Positions 1 to 7,429 of a stretch of DNA of 8,609 nt are shown in pieces. The stretch comes from Saprospiraceae bacterium. Its GTDB lineage: Bacteria > Bacteroidota > Bacteroidia > Chitinophagales > Saprospiraceae. Location of the stretch: contig JADZBJ010000052.1 in assembly GCA_020852155.1 (NCBI GenBank), forward strand, positions 1 through 8,609, written 5' to 3'. Every line of letters begins with the position of its first letter. The first letter of the stretch is position 1. The notes below the pieces were generated by a model. That model did no database searches. It was not told the origin of the DNA and saw only the letters and a program-made list of their open reading frames with translations. Made by a program: the position numbers and the translations under genes.

Positions 1-710
1 TTCTGGCATTGACCACCAAAAGCGACGCTACGGGCCTAGATCCGAAAATTGACCCATCCTTCATCGGGCGTGCGGATGTCAACATCTACCTGGCGTTTTC
101 AAAGGATATTTTGCTGCAACATTACGTCCTGCCCGCGCTGCCCGGCGCTCTGCAAGCGGCCATTCAGGTGGCAGCCAGCAACCAAATGAATCCTTCGACG
201 CCTGGCGTAGTGAATGCTGCCTCGTTTCAATATGACGCCAATAACCACGTGATTAACGGCGCAAAAATTGACTTGTTCGAACTGAAAAGTTTCGCGATTA
301 CCATGCCGTCGTCCATGACGCAATTAGACACGTTGAGCATTGCCGTACAAGACGACCACCTGCTCACGACGATGAAGGGCGAATACATAAATTTCCCGGC
401 GCTGGTGGATTATAATGCCGAATTTCATACACCATTGACTTACTCGGCGGCTTCAAAATCGTTTGTCACACAGCCCGACCCTTCGCCCGTTCAGGGCATA
501 ACGGCCAATAGTTCCTTGCTTGACCCAAGCGCCGAAATTATTCAGGATGGCGTAAAAGACCTGGTGGGTATTTTCTTCAACAGTTTCGTGACGGCTTTCA
601 ACCTGAATATGCAGTTTCAAATACCCGTACAATGGAGTGGGGTAGGCGACCAGTTTCAAATGGTTCAGGCCGGGCTAAGTGGTAATGTCTATCTGTTGGG
701 CAAATCCTGA
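1..710 (+). CDS. P47-like TULIP-family protein, C-terminal part (5' end outside window)
   Basis: The reading frame is open from the window edge (first full codon at 3) to TGA at 708-710. The TTG at 9 is probably an internal codon, so this is the C-terminal half of a longer protein. Counting from that TTG, the block ILLQHYVLPALPGAL (about residues 34-48) matches the 'LLPALPHVF' and 'FLPGMPILF' blocks of the three downstream genes. The end, PVQWSG followed by ALSGNVYLLG-like residues (about 206-231), matches their shared C-terminal beta segment. It is therefore a fourth, more diverged member of the family. Unlike its neighbours it lacks two long membrane-type helices. Only a short amphipathic stretch (about 174-190) occupies that position. 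No signal peptide or sorting domain is visible in the part seen. The role is inferred from the family: TULIP proteins bind lipids. It lies 90 bp upstream of the next family member. Confidence 0.72.
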   Translation, partial: LALTTKSDATGLDPKIDPSFIGRADVNIYLAFSKDILLQHYVLPALPGALQAAIQVAASNQMNPSTPGVVNAASFQYDANNHVINGAKIDLFELKSFAITMPSSMTQLDTLSIAVQDDHLLTTMKGEYINFPALVDYNAEFHTPLTYSAASKSFVTQPDPSPVQGITANSSLLDPSAEIIQDGVKDLVGIFFNSFVTAFNLNMQFQIPVQWSGVGDQFQMVQAGLSGNVYLLGKS

Positions 711-727
711 TCCAGCGACTTGATTTT

Positions 728-771
728 CCTGTAATCAAATCCAGTAAATCCTACAATCCTGTAAATCCTGG
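728..771 (+). repeat. Degenerate 9-bp direct repeats (CCTGTAAAT-like)
   Basis: The 90-bp gap between the first two P47-like genes contains imperfect head-to-tail copies of a unit close to CCTGTAAAT. They lie at 728-740 (longer variant), 741-749, 750-757, 758-766 and a partial copy at 767-771. A related series with the same core (AAATC) occurs at 5831-5890. Such short degenerate runs resemble spacer repeats I recall from Bacteroidota genomes. Their function is unknown, and no clear promoter was seen here. Confidence 0.55.
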
Positions 772-800
772 TCTAAACAATCAACAATCATCTTATCATT

Positions 801-2366
801 ATGGCAGATCCAACACCTCCTCCTTGCACTATTGTAGACACCTTTGGCTGGGACACCGCTTACGCGCTGCGCTTTCCAACCGTCAACGCTTCAATTGTCA
901 ACAAGGGCAGTTCACCCACCACTTTTTCAAAGACCGTCACCGACGACGACGGCACAACGACCATCAACGGTAATTTTTCACCGTGGCAACTCACCACGGG
1001 CGGCAGTTCGATTAACCTGTTCATGAATTTGCCGATTCCAACAGGCACGTTCACGTTCCTGAATAGCACTGACAACCTGACCAACCTGGTTGCCACAGCG
1101 CAAATCAACCTCATGTGGCTCTCCACCGGGAATGTTCAGAACCTGACGCCCAGCAACAATGTGGACAGTATTTTCATTTCGAATATTGATTACGGCAACA
1201 GTTCGATCACATCGCCACGTCAGGCCATTTTTCGGAATATGCTGGAAGCCTGGCTGAAGGAAAATGTCGGCTTGTTTCAACACACATTTGCCCAGTTGAC
1301 GATTGACGAGGCTGGCGACCAGGGCGCATTTGCCTGGTTAAAACCTACCGGAAATCCGTCGTATGCCGTAGCCGACGCCGGTGCGGGGAACGACATTACC
1401 CAGAGCGTTTTTGGGGTATTGTGCATGACCGAAGGCCGCGCAGCGCCGGGCAGCAACATGATTTCAACAGACGCCATTCCTTCGGGTGTCAATTCGGGCC
1501 TCCTGATTCATCCGCGCCGTGTCATGGAGAAAATGTTCCTGCCGGGTATGCCCATTTTGTTTCAAAATGCCACGGCGAGCAGTTTTGCCGTCAGTACCGA
1601 TGGTAAAAAAATCACCAATACAGCCGATTTGAATTTCCCGCAACAAGACGTTGGCGGCGGTAAAATGGTCAATCCGGTCGTGGCCGCAGGCAATTTCAAC
1701 CTCAGTTTTGAAGGTTGCGAGGTACTGCTGCAGGTGGATCAAATGACGTTTGAATGGAGTTCGGGTATCAATGTCAGCGTTAATCATAAAACCTATGCAG
1801 CCATTGGCATAACGGATAAAGGGCAATTCAATATCACTGTTCGGCGCGGTTCATCCAATGCGACGGTCGAAAGCAGCGATGGCATGTTGATCGGCGAGAT
1901 TGTGGGCGCGATTGCCGGAGCCATCATTGCCGGTTTGGCTGGCGGTTTCCTTGGCTCCACTGCCGAAGGCGGGGAAGTGGCCATGAATCCGTTCGCGCAG
2001 CAGGCGGCGATCAATGAAATCGAAATGCAGGCTCAGGGTGGCGTAGATGCATTGGGCGGCGCAGCAGATGGCGTTGTCCAGGCAGCAGCCAATCAGACAG
2101 GTGTTTTTGCCAGAATGTGGGCCACTACCTGGGTGCGCATCGTCGTATCGGCAGTAGCAGGCGGTATCATCGGCGCGATTCCGGCGACAATCATTGAAAT
2201 CCTGAAAAAAGTAGCCCAAAACCAGGGTGCAGACCTGCCCGGCTGGAATGCTTTCGGCACACAGGCGCTCGCGCCCATTGCCTGGCCCAATACCACGCCC
2301 GAAGGCTTCAATGTCAAAACCGCCGAACTCGCCGGCGCGCTCCGCATTGGTGTTGATTATCAATAA
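801..2366 (+). CDS. P47-like TULIP-family protein with C-terminal hydrophobic hairpin (521 aa)
   Basis: This is a complete member of the clostridial P47-like family. The N-terminus carries TFGWDTAYALRFPTVNASI (residues 14-32), which closely recalls the TYGWDIVYG opening of botulinum-cluster P47. Other family blocks are FSPWQLTTGGSS (59-70), VFGVLCMTEGR (203-213), AIPSGVNSGLLI (225-236) and MFLPGMPILF (245-254). The C-terminal beta segment starts around APIAWPN (491-497). P47 and OrfX2 fold as TULIP lipid-binding proteins, so lipid or membrane interaction is the inferred role. Two Gly/Ala/Ile-rich helices (about 362-385 and 443-468), separated by an Ala/Gln-rich linker of about 57 residues, look membrane-inserting. 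They make the protein clearly longer than a 47-kDa P47. There is no signal peptide and no T9SS sorting domain. The ATG follows an AT-rich leader without an obvious Shine-Dalgarno, which is usual in Bacteroidota. The family call rests on recalled motifs, not on a search. Confidence 0.85.
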   Translation: MADPTPPPCTIVDTFGWDTAYALRFPTVNASIVNKGSSPTTFSKTVTDDDGTTTINGNFSPWQLTTGGSSINLFMNLPIPTGTFTFLNSTDNLTNLVATAQINLMWLSTGNVQNLTPSNNVDSIFISNIDYGNSSITSPRQAIFRNMLEAWLKENVGLFQHTFAQLTIDEAGDQGAFAWLKPTGNPSYAVADAGAGNDITQSVFGVLCMTEGRAAPGSNMISTDAIPSGVNSGLLIHPRRVMEKMFLPGMPILFQNATASSFAVSTDGKKITNTADLNFPQQDVGGGKMVNPVVAAGNFNLSFEGCEVLLQVDQMTFEWSSGINVSVNHKTYAAIGITDKGQFNITVRRGSSNATVESSDGMLIGEIVGAIAGAIIAGLAGGFLGSTAEGGEVAMNPFAQQAAINEIEMQAQGGVDALGGAADGVVQAAANQTGVFARMWATTWVRIVVSAVAGGIIGAIPATIIEILKKVAQNQGADLPGWNAFGTQALAPIAWPNTTPEGFNVKTAELAGALRIGVDYQ

Positions 2367-2388
2367 ATCATTCATCATCACCCAAAAG

Positions 2389-2482
2389 TTGTCATCCTGA
2401 ACGAAGTGAAGGATCTGCTACCCACGAAGTGGAAATATTCACAACTGTTTGACCAGATCCTTCACTTCGTTCAGGATGACAA
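2389..2482. repeat. Perfect 29-bp inverted repeat with 36-bp spacer
   Basis: The arms at 2389-2417 and 2454-2482 are exact reverse complements over 29 bp (outer core TTGTCATCCTGAACGAAGTG). The spacer contains a third ACGAAGTG (2424-2431, also at 2401-2408) inside a small palindrome, CCAC-GAA-GTGG (2422-2432), so alternative pairings are possible. The element begins 23 bp after the stop codon at 2366. As RNA it would form a very stable long hairpin, but no T-run follows, so it is not a textbook terminator. The arm sequence resembles a 'GTCATCCTGAACGAAGTGAA' type intergenic repeat that I recall as dispersed in many bacterial genomes. It may be a REP- or MITE-like element. Confidence 0.85.
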
Positions 2483-2491
2483 ACGCAGGTA

Positions 2492-2596
2492 ATTTGGTTA
2501 TTTGTTGAAGGTTGAAAAGTTGTTAAAAGTTGAAGTGGTTATTTGGGAATAAAAACTTGTCATTCAACCATTTCAACTTTCAACAAATAACCAAAT
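2492..2596. repeat. Second, imperfect 31/32-bp inverted repeat
   Basis: The arm at 2492-2522 and the arm at 2565-2596 are reverse complements apart from two mismatches and a one-base indel. Both contain ATTTGGTTATTTGTTGAA or its complement. The spacer repeats parts of the arm (AAAGTTGAAG near 2526-2535 and GGTTATTTGG at 2537-2546), as if built from several copies of one AT-rich unit. It lies right after the first inverted repeat and ends 10 bp before the 7-bp tandem repeat. It could fold as a second hairpin in the leader of the gene at 2650. Its function is unknown. Confidence 0.75.
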
Positions 2597-2605
2597 AACC
2601 AAAAA

Positions 2606-2643
<38 letters not shown>

Positions 2644-2649
2644 AAAAAT

Positions 2650-4293
2650 ATGGCCAATCCTCCTACAACACCCAACGATCTGGTTTCGACCAATGGCTGG
2701 GATACCGTTTATGCCATCCGTTTTTCAGCGGTGAATAAGGCAATCGTGGCGCAGAAGTCGTCGCCAGCGAACTTCACCCAAAGCGCCACCGACCCGCTAA
2801 TGGGCACGGTTACACTCAAGGGAAATTTCAGCGACTGGCAACTGACACTTGGCGGCGGCGATCAGAACGTTTTCATGAGCATTCCGATTCCAACCAGCGA
2901 ATTGACGACCAGCCAGCATGACCTGAAATACACCAGTCCGATTATCGCGAAAATATTGCTCAACCTGAACTTCCTGAACGATCAGGACCAGCCCGACAGC
3001 GGCGACACGTCCAAACACAAAAGTTATCTGAAAGTCAATACCCAACCCAATCCGGGCGCGGGCATGGACAAGGCCGTTTCTGTCATCAATATTGACCCTG
3101 GCAGCAACTCTATGGGCATTGAAGAAACAGGGCTGTTTAGCGGATTGCTGGAAGCCTGGCTTAATGCAAATATCGGTGATTTCAATCATGTTTTTGGCAT
3201 CCTGGACATGAATGACATAGCCGATCAGGACAAGTCGGGTTTTCAATGGCTGCTGCCCACCGACAAGCAATATGCCGTGGTGGATGTAGATGGCAACCTC
3301 GACAACAGTGTGTTTGCCATGATGTGCATGACGGGCAACAGGCCCGCGCCCGACGGCGCGCATCAGGTATCGCCTTTTGCCATTCCCGATGGCGCCAACT
3401 CCGGGTTTTTGATTGCGCCGGAGCGCCTTGTCAGCGAAATGCTGTATCCGGGCATTCCGTACATGTTCCTGGATTCATCCGTTGGCGATTTCAACATCAC
3501 CAATGCCAACCTGTCTATTACGAACGTCAACGCCGTGCAATTTGCCCAGCAAACAACCGACGACGGCAAAACAATCCAGCCCTCGCTGGCCCCCAACGGA
3601 TTTGTCCTGACCGTGGAAAACACGACGGTTAAAATGGAAATCCTCAACCTGACTTATGAATGGTCGCCCGGTATTTCAGTCAAAATTACGCATACCTCTT
3701 CTTCGTCATTGTCCATGACAACGGATCGGAAATTCAAGATGGATTTCATTTCTGGCACCAATGCCGGAAGTGTGGAATCCGCCGAATGGGTGGATATGGT
3801 GACCATGCTGGCCAATATTGTTGGCGCTGTGCTGGGCGCGGCCGTTGGCGGATTATTTGCCCCGGCTGAAGAAGCAGGCACAACGGCGGTCGAAAGTGGT
3901 CTCGAAGGCTCTTTTGATAGCCTGACGGTCACTGCCGAAGCCTCCGGGCCTTCTGATTTGACCAATATGACCGACGAAGAACTGGATGAAGCCATCGGTG
4001 ATATGGAAACTGGCGACCCTGTAGGCGAAGCCAAGCAATGGTTTAAATCCTTCTTCGCCCGCAACTGGTGTAAAATGCTCGGCGCGATGTTTGGCGCAGC
4101 CATTGCAAACATACCGCTGTACCTGAAACTTTGGGCCAACGACCACAAATACGTACCAACACTGGACGAATTCGGCACAGAAGCCATGTCGTCTGTGACC
4201 TGGCCCAACCTGTCTAGCCAGGGCATTACACTGGTGAGCGGCCGTTTGTACGGTGCTTTCCAAATGGGCATCAACGTCAATTTTAATTCCTGA
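2650..4293 (+). CDS. P47-like TULIP-family protein with hairpin and acidic linker (547 aa)
   Basis: This is the longest member of the tandem family. It shares the N-terminal block TNGWDTVYAIRFSAVNKAI (residues 14-32), FSDWQLTLGGG (60-70), LLEAWLNANIGDFNHVFG (166-183), VFAMMCMTGNR (221-231), AIPDGANSGFLI (244-255) and MLYPGIPYMF (264-273). The C-terminal segment begins at SSVTWPN (514-520). The order matches the neighbours throughout, so these genes arose by duplication. Two hydrophobic helices (about 382-404 and 473-493) flank a strongly acidic linker (about 405-460, including TDEELDEAIGDMETGD). There is no signal peptide. It lies 283 bp after the previous paralog behind a repeat-rich leader, and 4 bp before the next, with which it must share a transcript. 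The inferred role is a lipid- or membrane-interacting component of a multi-protein assembly. No catalytic motif was recognised. Confidence 0.86.
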   Translation: MANPPTTPNDLVSTNGWDTVYAIRFSAVNKAIVAQKSSPANFTQSATDPLMGTVTLKGNFSDWQLTLGGGDQNVFMSIPIPTSELTTSQHDLKYTSPIIAKILLNLNFLNDQDQPDSGDTSKHKSYLKVNTQPNPGAGMDKAVSVINIDPGSNSMGIEETGLFSGLLEAWLNANIGDFNHVFGILDMNDIADQDKSGFQWLLPTDKQYAVVDVDGNLDNSVFAMMCMTGNRPAPDGAHQVSPFAIPDGANSGFLIAPERLVSEMLYPGIPYMFLDSSVGDFNITNANLSITNVNAVQFAQQTTDDGKTIQPSLAPNGFVLTVENTTVKMEILNLTYEWSPGISVKITHTSSSSLSMTTDRKFKMDFISGTNAGSVESAEWVDMVTMLANIVGAVLGAAVGGLFAPAEEAGTTAVESGLEGSFDSLTVTAEASGPSDLTNMTDEELDEAIGDMETGDPVGEAKQWFKSFFARNWCKMLGAMFGAAIANIPLYLKLWANDHKYVPTLDEFGTEAMSSVTWPNLSSQGITLVSGRLYGAFQMGINVNFNS

Positions 4294-4297
4294 AAAC

Positions 4298-5791
4298 ATG
4301 GCTGAAACGACAACAGACACCTACCACTGGGATACCGTTTTTGCCCTGCGTGTAGCCGACGTCAACAATGCCATCGTGGCCGCCAACAGCACCCCGCCAT
4401 CCTTTCAGGCTTCAACGCCGGAAGGATGGCAGGTGTCGGCCAATTTTGACCATTGGCGCATGACCACCGGCGGCGACGGCAATATGGTTAAATTCTCCAT
4501 TCCGATCAAAAGCGGTTCGATGGTCAACGCCGATAAAACGCTGGATTTGAGTGGCATTTCCGCTATTGTGCTACTCGAATTGGCTTATTTTGACAGCACA
4601 ACCCAGCAACCGACTTCGCCGAAAGATGGCACATTTCACGACCTGAAAGTCAATACACAGGCCAAAAATCCGGGCGACAAAGTGGCGACTGTGACAGATA
4701 TTGATTTTGGACAAAACCCGACTTCGCTGACCGTCGAAGTGGTTTTTAAGCCCGCACTGGAAGGCTGGCTGAATCAAAACCTCGCCATTTTTGACCATGT
4801 TTTTGCTACGGTAAACCTGGGGCGCTATGTAGATCAGGGCAAATTTTCATGGGTAACGCCAACGGCTACCGACTATGCCTTTATGACCAATGATTCAGAA
4901 GCGGACAGTTTGTTGGGCGTGCTATGTATGACGGAAAATCGAAGCGCAGATGGCCTCATTCCGCAATTATCGGTGAATGCTATTCCGGATAATTCACCGT
5001 CCGGCTACCTGATTGCTAACGAACGTTACCTGTCCAAACTGTTGTTGCCCGCATTGCCGCATGTTTTCAACGGCCTTGAAGATGGCGATGTCGGACTTTC
5101 TTCTGATCAACAAAGCCTGATTTTATTGAACAAAGGCGCGAGATCAATTTCCATCTCTCCGGCTTGTGCTGATACGGGCGATCCGAAAACCGAAGCCTTG
5201 CGCCAACAGTTGCTGACACAAATGGGCGCTTCCAACGCGCCGCCTGCAACGACCGGTTGTACCGACACCTACACCAGCACACTCAATGACTTGCGCATCA
5301 CGATTGAAGATACTTATGTTGAAATTTACAGCCTGACCTCTACGCCGCTGCTCATGGGTATCGTTTCTTTTTGTGAAACGACCCATCGCTATCAGATTGT
5401 AGAACAGCAAAAGTCAAACGGGAAACCGACCCTGAATTACATCACCGTTGGCGACCCTGTCATCAACCACTGGAACACGCACACCGACCCGACAGCAGAA
5501 ATACTATTCAGCCTGATTGCGGCGCTCATCATTTCCGTGTTGGCGGCGGTCACCGGTGCTGCTAATACATTCGTCGGCGCTTTGTTGGTGGGTTTACTAA
5601 TCGGAATAGCCGTGTCCATCCCGCAAATCATTGCCCTGATTGGCACTGACGATGCCCCGGAAATGGATTTGTTGGTGCTCAATGCCACGTCGCCGATTGT
5701 CTGGGCTGGCCAGGACAAGTTTAATTTACAATCGGCCACCCTGAATGGCTGCCTGCAAATGGGCGGGACTTTCATTCCCTCATCTTCCTGA
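4298..5791 (+). CDS. P47-like TULIP-family protein with tight transmembrane-type hairpin (497 aa)
   Basis: The ATG at 4298 is chosen because it puts the family motif TYHWDTVFALRVADVNNAI at residues 8-26. This matches the spacing in the other copies and leaves a 4-bp gap to the preceding stop. An in-frame ATG at 4253 would overlap the upstream gene by 41 bp and add unrelated residues. Other shared blocks are FDHWRMTTGGDG (50-61), LLGVLCMTENR (205-215), AIPDNSPSGYLI (228-239) and LLLPALPHVF (248-257). The C-terminal beta segment starts at SPIVWAG (465-471). The hairpin here is two long hydrophobic helices (about 401-419 and 423-447) joined by only a few residues, the most membrane-like of the set. 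An insert between Cys290 and Cys321 is absent from the other copies. There is no signal peptide. The inferred role is as for its paralogs. Confidence 0.86.
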   Translation: MAETTTDTYHWDTVFALRVADVNNAIVAANSTPPSFQASTPEGWQVSANFDHWRMTTGGDGNMVKFSIPIKSGSMVNADKTLDLSGISAIVLLELAYFDSTTQQPTSPKDGTFHDLKVNTQAKNPGDKVATVTDIDFGQNPTSLTVEVVFKPALEGWLNQNLAIFDHVFATVNLGRYVDQGKFSWVTPTATDYAFMTNDSEADSLLGVLCMTENRSADGLIPQLSVNAIPDNSPSGYLIANERYLSKLLLPALPHVFNGLEDGDVGLSSDQQSLILLNKGARSISISPACADTGDPKTEALRQQLLTQMGASNAPPATTGCTDTYTSTLNDLRITIEDTYVEIYSLTSTPLLMGIVSFCETTHRYQIVEQQKSNGKPTLNYITVGDPVINHWNTHTDPTAEILFSLIAALIISVLAAVTGAANTFVGALLVGLLIGIAVSIPQIIALIGTDDAPEMDLLVLNATSPIVWAGQDKFNLQSATLNGCLQMGGTFIPSSS

Positions 5792-5830
5792 ATTATAGTC
5801 AACACAAAGTGGTTTTGAACAAGCCGTGTC

Positions 5831-5890
5831 TGTAAATCCTTGAAAATCAAGAAAATCAATCATGGAAATCTTAAAAATCACTGAAATCAG
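5831..5890 (+). repeat. Degenerate ~10-bp AAATC-core direct repeats upstream of S74 gene
   Basis: Imperfect units of about 10 bp sharing an AAATC core follow one another: TGTAAATCCT (5831-5840), TGAAAATCAA, GAAAATCAAT, then CATGGAAATCT, TAAAAATCAC and TGAAATCAGG up to about 5890. The first unit matches the TGTAAATCCT at 760-769, so the same kind of spacer repeat occurs on both sides of the three complete P47-like genes. The series ends about 35 bp before the preferred start codon at 5925. Its function is unknown. Confidence 0.5.
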
Positions 5891-5924
5891 GGTATATTAC
5901 TTCCTCACATCAACACTTTACACA

Positions 5925-6578
5925 ATGAGATTACTACTGTTTTTATCCTTGACGATTATCCAGTCCGGCGCATTATTCGCGCAGGCCATGACCGTAGATG
6001 CCGCCAACCGCGTCGGCGTCAGAGAAACGGCCCCGGCATATACGCTGCATGTAAAACACGCAAACGGTACACCGGCAGGCGGTGGCGGCAATGGCATTGC
6101 CATTGAACACGATGCAGGGCCGCAGTGGGTCATTTACACGTCCAACACAGGCAATGAATTGCGATTTTACAGAAATGGCATTCAGGAGGTCGCGTTTGAC
6201 GATGACGGCACCATCAACCTGCTATCAGATGCTCGCGCCAAAACGGACATTCAACCCCTGTCTGATGGCCAACTTGATTTGATGATGGCCATTTCACCCA
6301 AAACCTATCGCTACAAATCCAGCAGTTCAGGACGAACCTGCGCGGGTTTTCTGGCGCAAGACCTTGAAAAAGTGCTCCCCAATGTGGTCAAACATACCCT
6401 TTCTGACGACGACGGCCAGGAAACCTGGATGGTTTCGTACCTGTCCATGATTCCGCACATGGTGAAAGCCATGCAAGAGCAGCAAGACATTATTCAGCGT
6501 CAGGCCAGCGAGATTGAAAGGCTGAAACAGCAGCAGGAACAGATTTTACAAAGGCTTGAAAAATTAGAAAAACAATGA
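5925..6578 (+). CDS. Secreted protein with C-terminal S74 intramolecular chaperone domain
   Basis: The start at 5925 gives a clean signal peptide (MRLLLFLSLTIIQSGALFAQ, cleavage after residue 20). An in-frame ATG at 5862 would add 21 unrelated residues lying in the repeat. Residues 29-44 contain a 'PAYTLHV' motif typical of Bacteroidota tail-fibre-like proteins. From residue 91, SDARAKTDIQPL opens a peptidase S74 (chaperone of endosialidase) domain, continuing with SPKTYRYK (124-131), AGFLAQDLEKVLPNVV (130-145 region) and SYLSMIPHMVKAMQEQQ (161-177 region). In phage homologues this domain trimerises the protein and cleaves itself off near the conserved Ser-Asp. Residues about 175-217 form a Gln/Glu-rich coiled coil. 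The product is probably exported and trimeric. Its stop overlaps the next ATG by 4 bp (ATGA), which suggests translational coupling. No phage genes surround it. Confidence 0.85.
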   Translation: MRLLLFLSLTIIQSGALFAQAMTVDAANRVGVRETAPAYTLHVKHANGTPAGGGGNGIAIEHDAGPQWVIYTSNTGNELRFYRNGIQEVAFDDDGTINLLSDARAKTDIQPLSDGQLDLMMAISPKTYRYKSSSSGRTCAGFLAQDLEKVLPNVVKHTLSDDDGQETWMVSYLSMIPHMVKAMQEQQDIIQRQASEIERLKQQQEQILQRLEKLEKQ

Positions 6579-7429
6579 AAATTCTCTACTTTTTGCTGAT
6601 AAATTGCCTGTTTAGCCTGCCTGCCATTGCACAATTGGTCATCAACAACGGCGCAACAGTTGCCGTCAACGGCGCGGCAACCATTCGGATGCTGGATGCC
6701 GGTTTTGAAAACAACGGAACATTCAATGCCGGAACAGGCACTGTGGAAATGGCGGGCAGTACGCCAGCCTCGACTACAGCCATCAGCGGCACGGGCAACA
6801 CGACATTTTACAACCTGACGATCAATAAATCATCAGACGACGTACAACTCAATGCCGACATCAACCTGTCCAATGCATTGACTTTTACTGCCGGAAATTT
6901 GCTGCTGAATGGTTTTGATGTCACCCTCGGCAGCACAGCCGCCCTTTCAGGCGAATCAGAAACCCGCAGGGCCATCGGCACGACAGGCGGCGTTTTGCGA
7001 ACAACCCGTACGCTAAATGCCCCGTCCGGCCTGAATCCGGGAAACCTGGGGTTGACCATCACCAGTTCGGCCAACCTCGGAAGCACCCTGATCGAGCGCG
7101 GGCATGAGCCGCAGTTTATCCAGTTTGAATCCGGTATGCAGCGTTATTTTAATGTTGTACCGACCAATAACGCCGGACTTAATGCGCAGTTGGTACTCTC
7201 TTACTTTGACGCTGAATTAAACGGATTGACGGAAAGCAACCTGCAATTGTTTCAAAACACATCGGGTACCTGGACGAATTTCGGCAAGGATGCGCAAAAC
7301 ACCACCGCCAATACGCTCAGCAAGAATGGTTTGTCGTCACTTGCCTTGCTCACACTCGCCCTATCCAGCGCATTGCCGCTTGAATGGATTTCCTGTACGG
7401 TTAAACCATTGCAACCGCTTCAAGCGTAA
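6575..7429 (+). CDS. Secreted beta-strand-rich protein, N-terminal part cut by in-frame TAA
   Basis: The signal peptide is MKILYFLLINCLFSLPAIAQ (cleavage after residue 20). The body (21-200) is a Thr/Asn/Gly-rich, beta-strand-repeat region of the kind common in T9SS-exported Bacteroidota proteins, with phrases such as TAISGTGNTTFYNLTINKSS (68-87 region) and LTFTAGNLLLNGFDVTLGS (102-120). A second domain (about 180-260) leads into LPLEWISCTVKP (257-269), which normally introduces the linker before a T9SS sorting domain. TAA at 7427-7429 stops translation there. The same frame continues directly into a sorting domain to 7930, so this is very probably one 451-residue gene interrupted by a single nonsense codon (or a base error). 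As it stands the product would reach the periplasm but lack its T9SS signal. The gene overlaps its upstream neighbour by 4 bp. No catalytic site was recognised. Confidence 0.8.
   Translation: MKILYFLLINCLFSLPAIAQLVINNGATVAVNGAATIRMLDAGFENNGTFNAGTGTVEMAGSTPASTTAISGTGNTTFYNLTINKSSDDVQLNADINLSNALTFTAGNLLLNGFDVTLGSTAALSGESETRRAIGTTGGVLRTTRTLNAPSGLNPGNLGLTITSSANLGSTLIERGHEPQFIQFESGMQRYFNVVPTNNAGLNAQLVLSYFDAELNGLTESNLQLFQNTSGTWTNFGKDAQNTTANTLSKNGLSSLALLTLALSSALPLEWISCTVKPLQPLQA

Noticed and set aside
4253..4297. Upstream ATG for the 497-aa P47-like gene
   Set aside because: It would overlap the previous gene and place unrelated residues before the conserved N-terminal motif. The ATG at 4298 matches the paralogs.
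3654..4313. Long minus-strand open frame (219 codons) opposite the 547-aa gene, and similar ones at 1851-2381 and 2797-3363
   Set aside because: The plus-strand frames carry conserved family motifs throughout. The antisense translations show no recognisable domain and look like frame shadows of a moderately GC-rich gene.
5814..5840. Bacteroidota-type promoter (TTTG ... TAnnTTTG)
   Set aside because: A TTTG is present at 5814-5817, but the element at the right distance (TAAATCCT) matches the -7 consensus poorly.
5862..5924. Upstream ATG for the S74-domain protein
   Set aside because: It lies in the degenerate repeat and would put 21 residues before a complete signal peptide that starts at 5925.
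5925..6578. Prophage tail-fibre gene
   Set aside because: The S74 domain occurs in phage spikes, but this protein has a signal peptide, is coupled to a T9SS cargo and has no phage genes around it.
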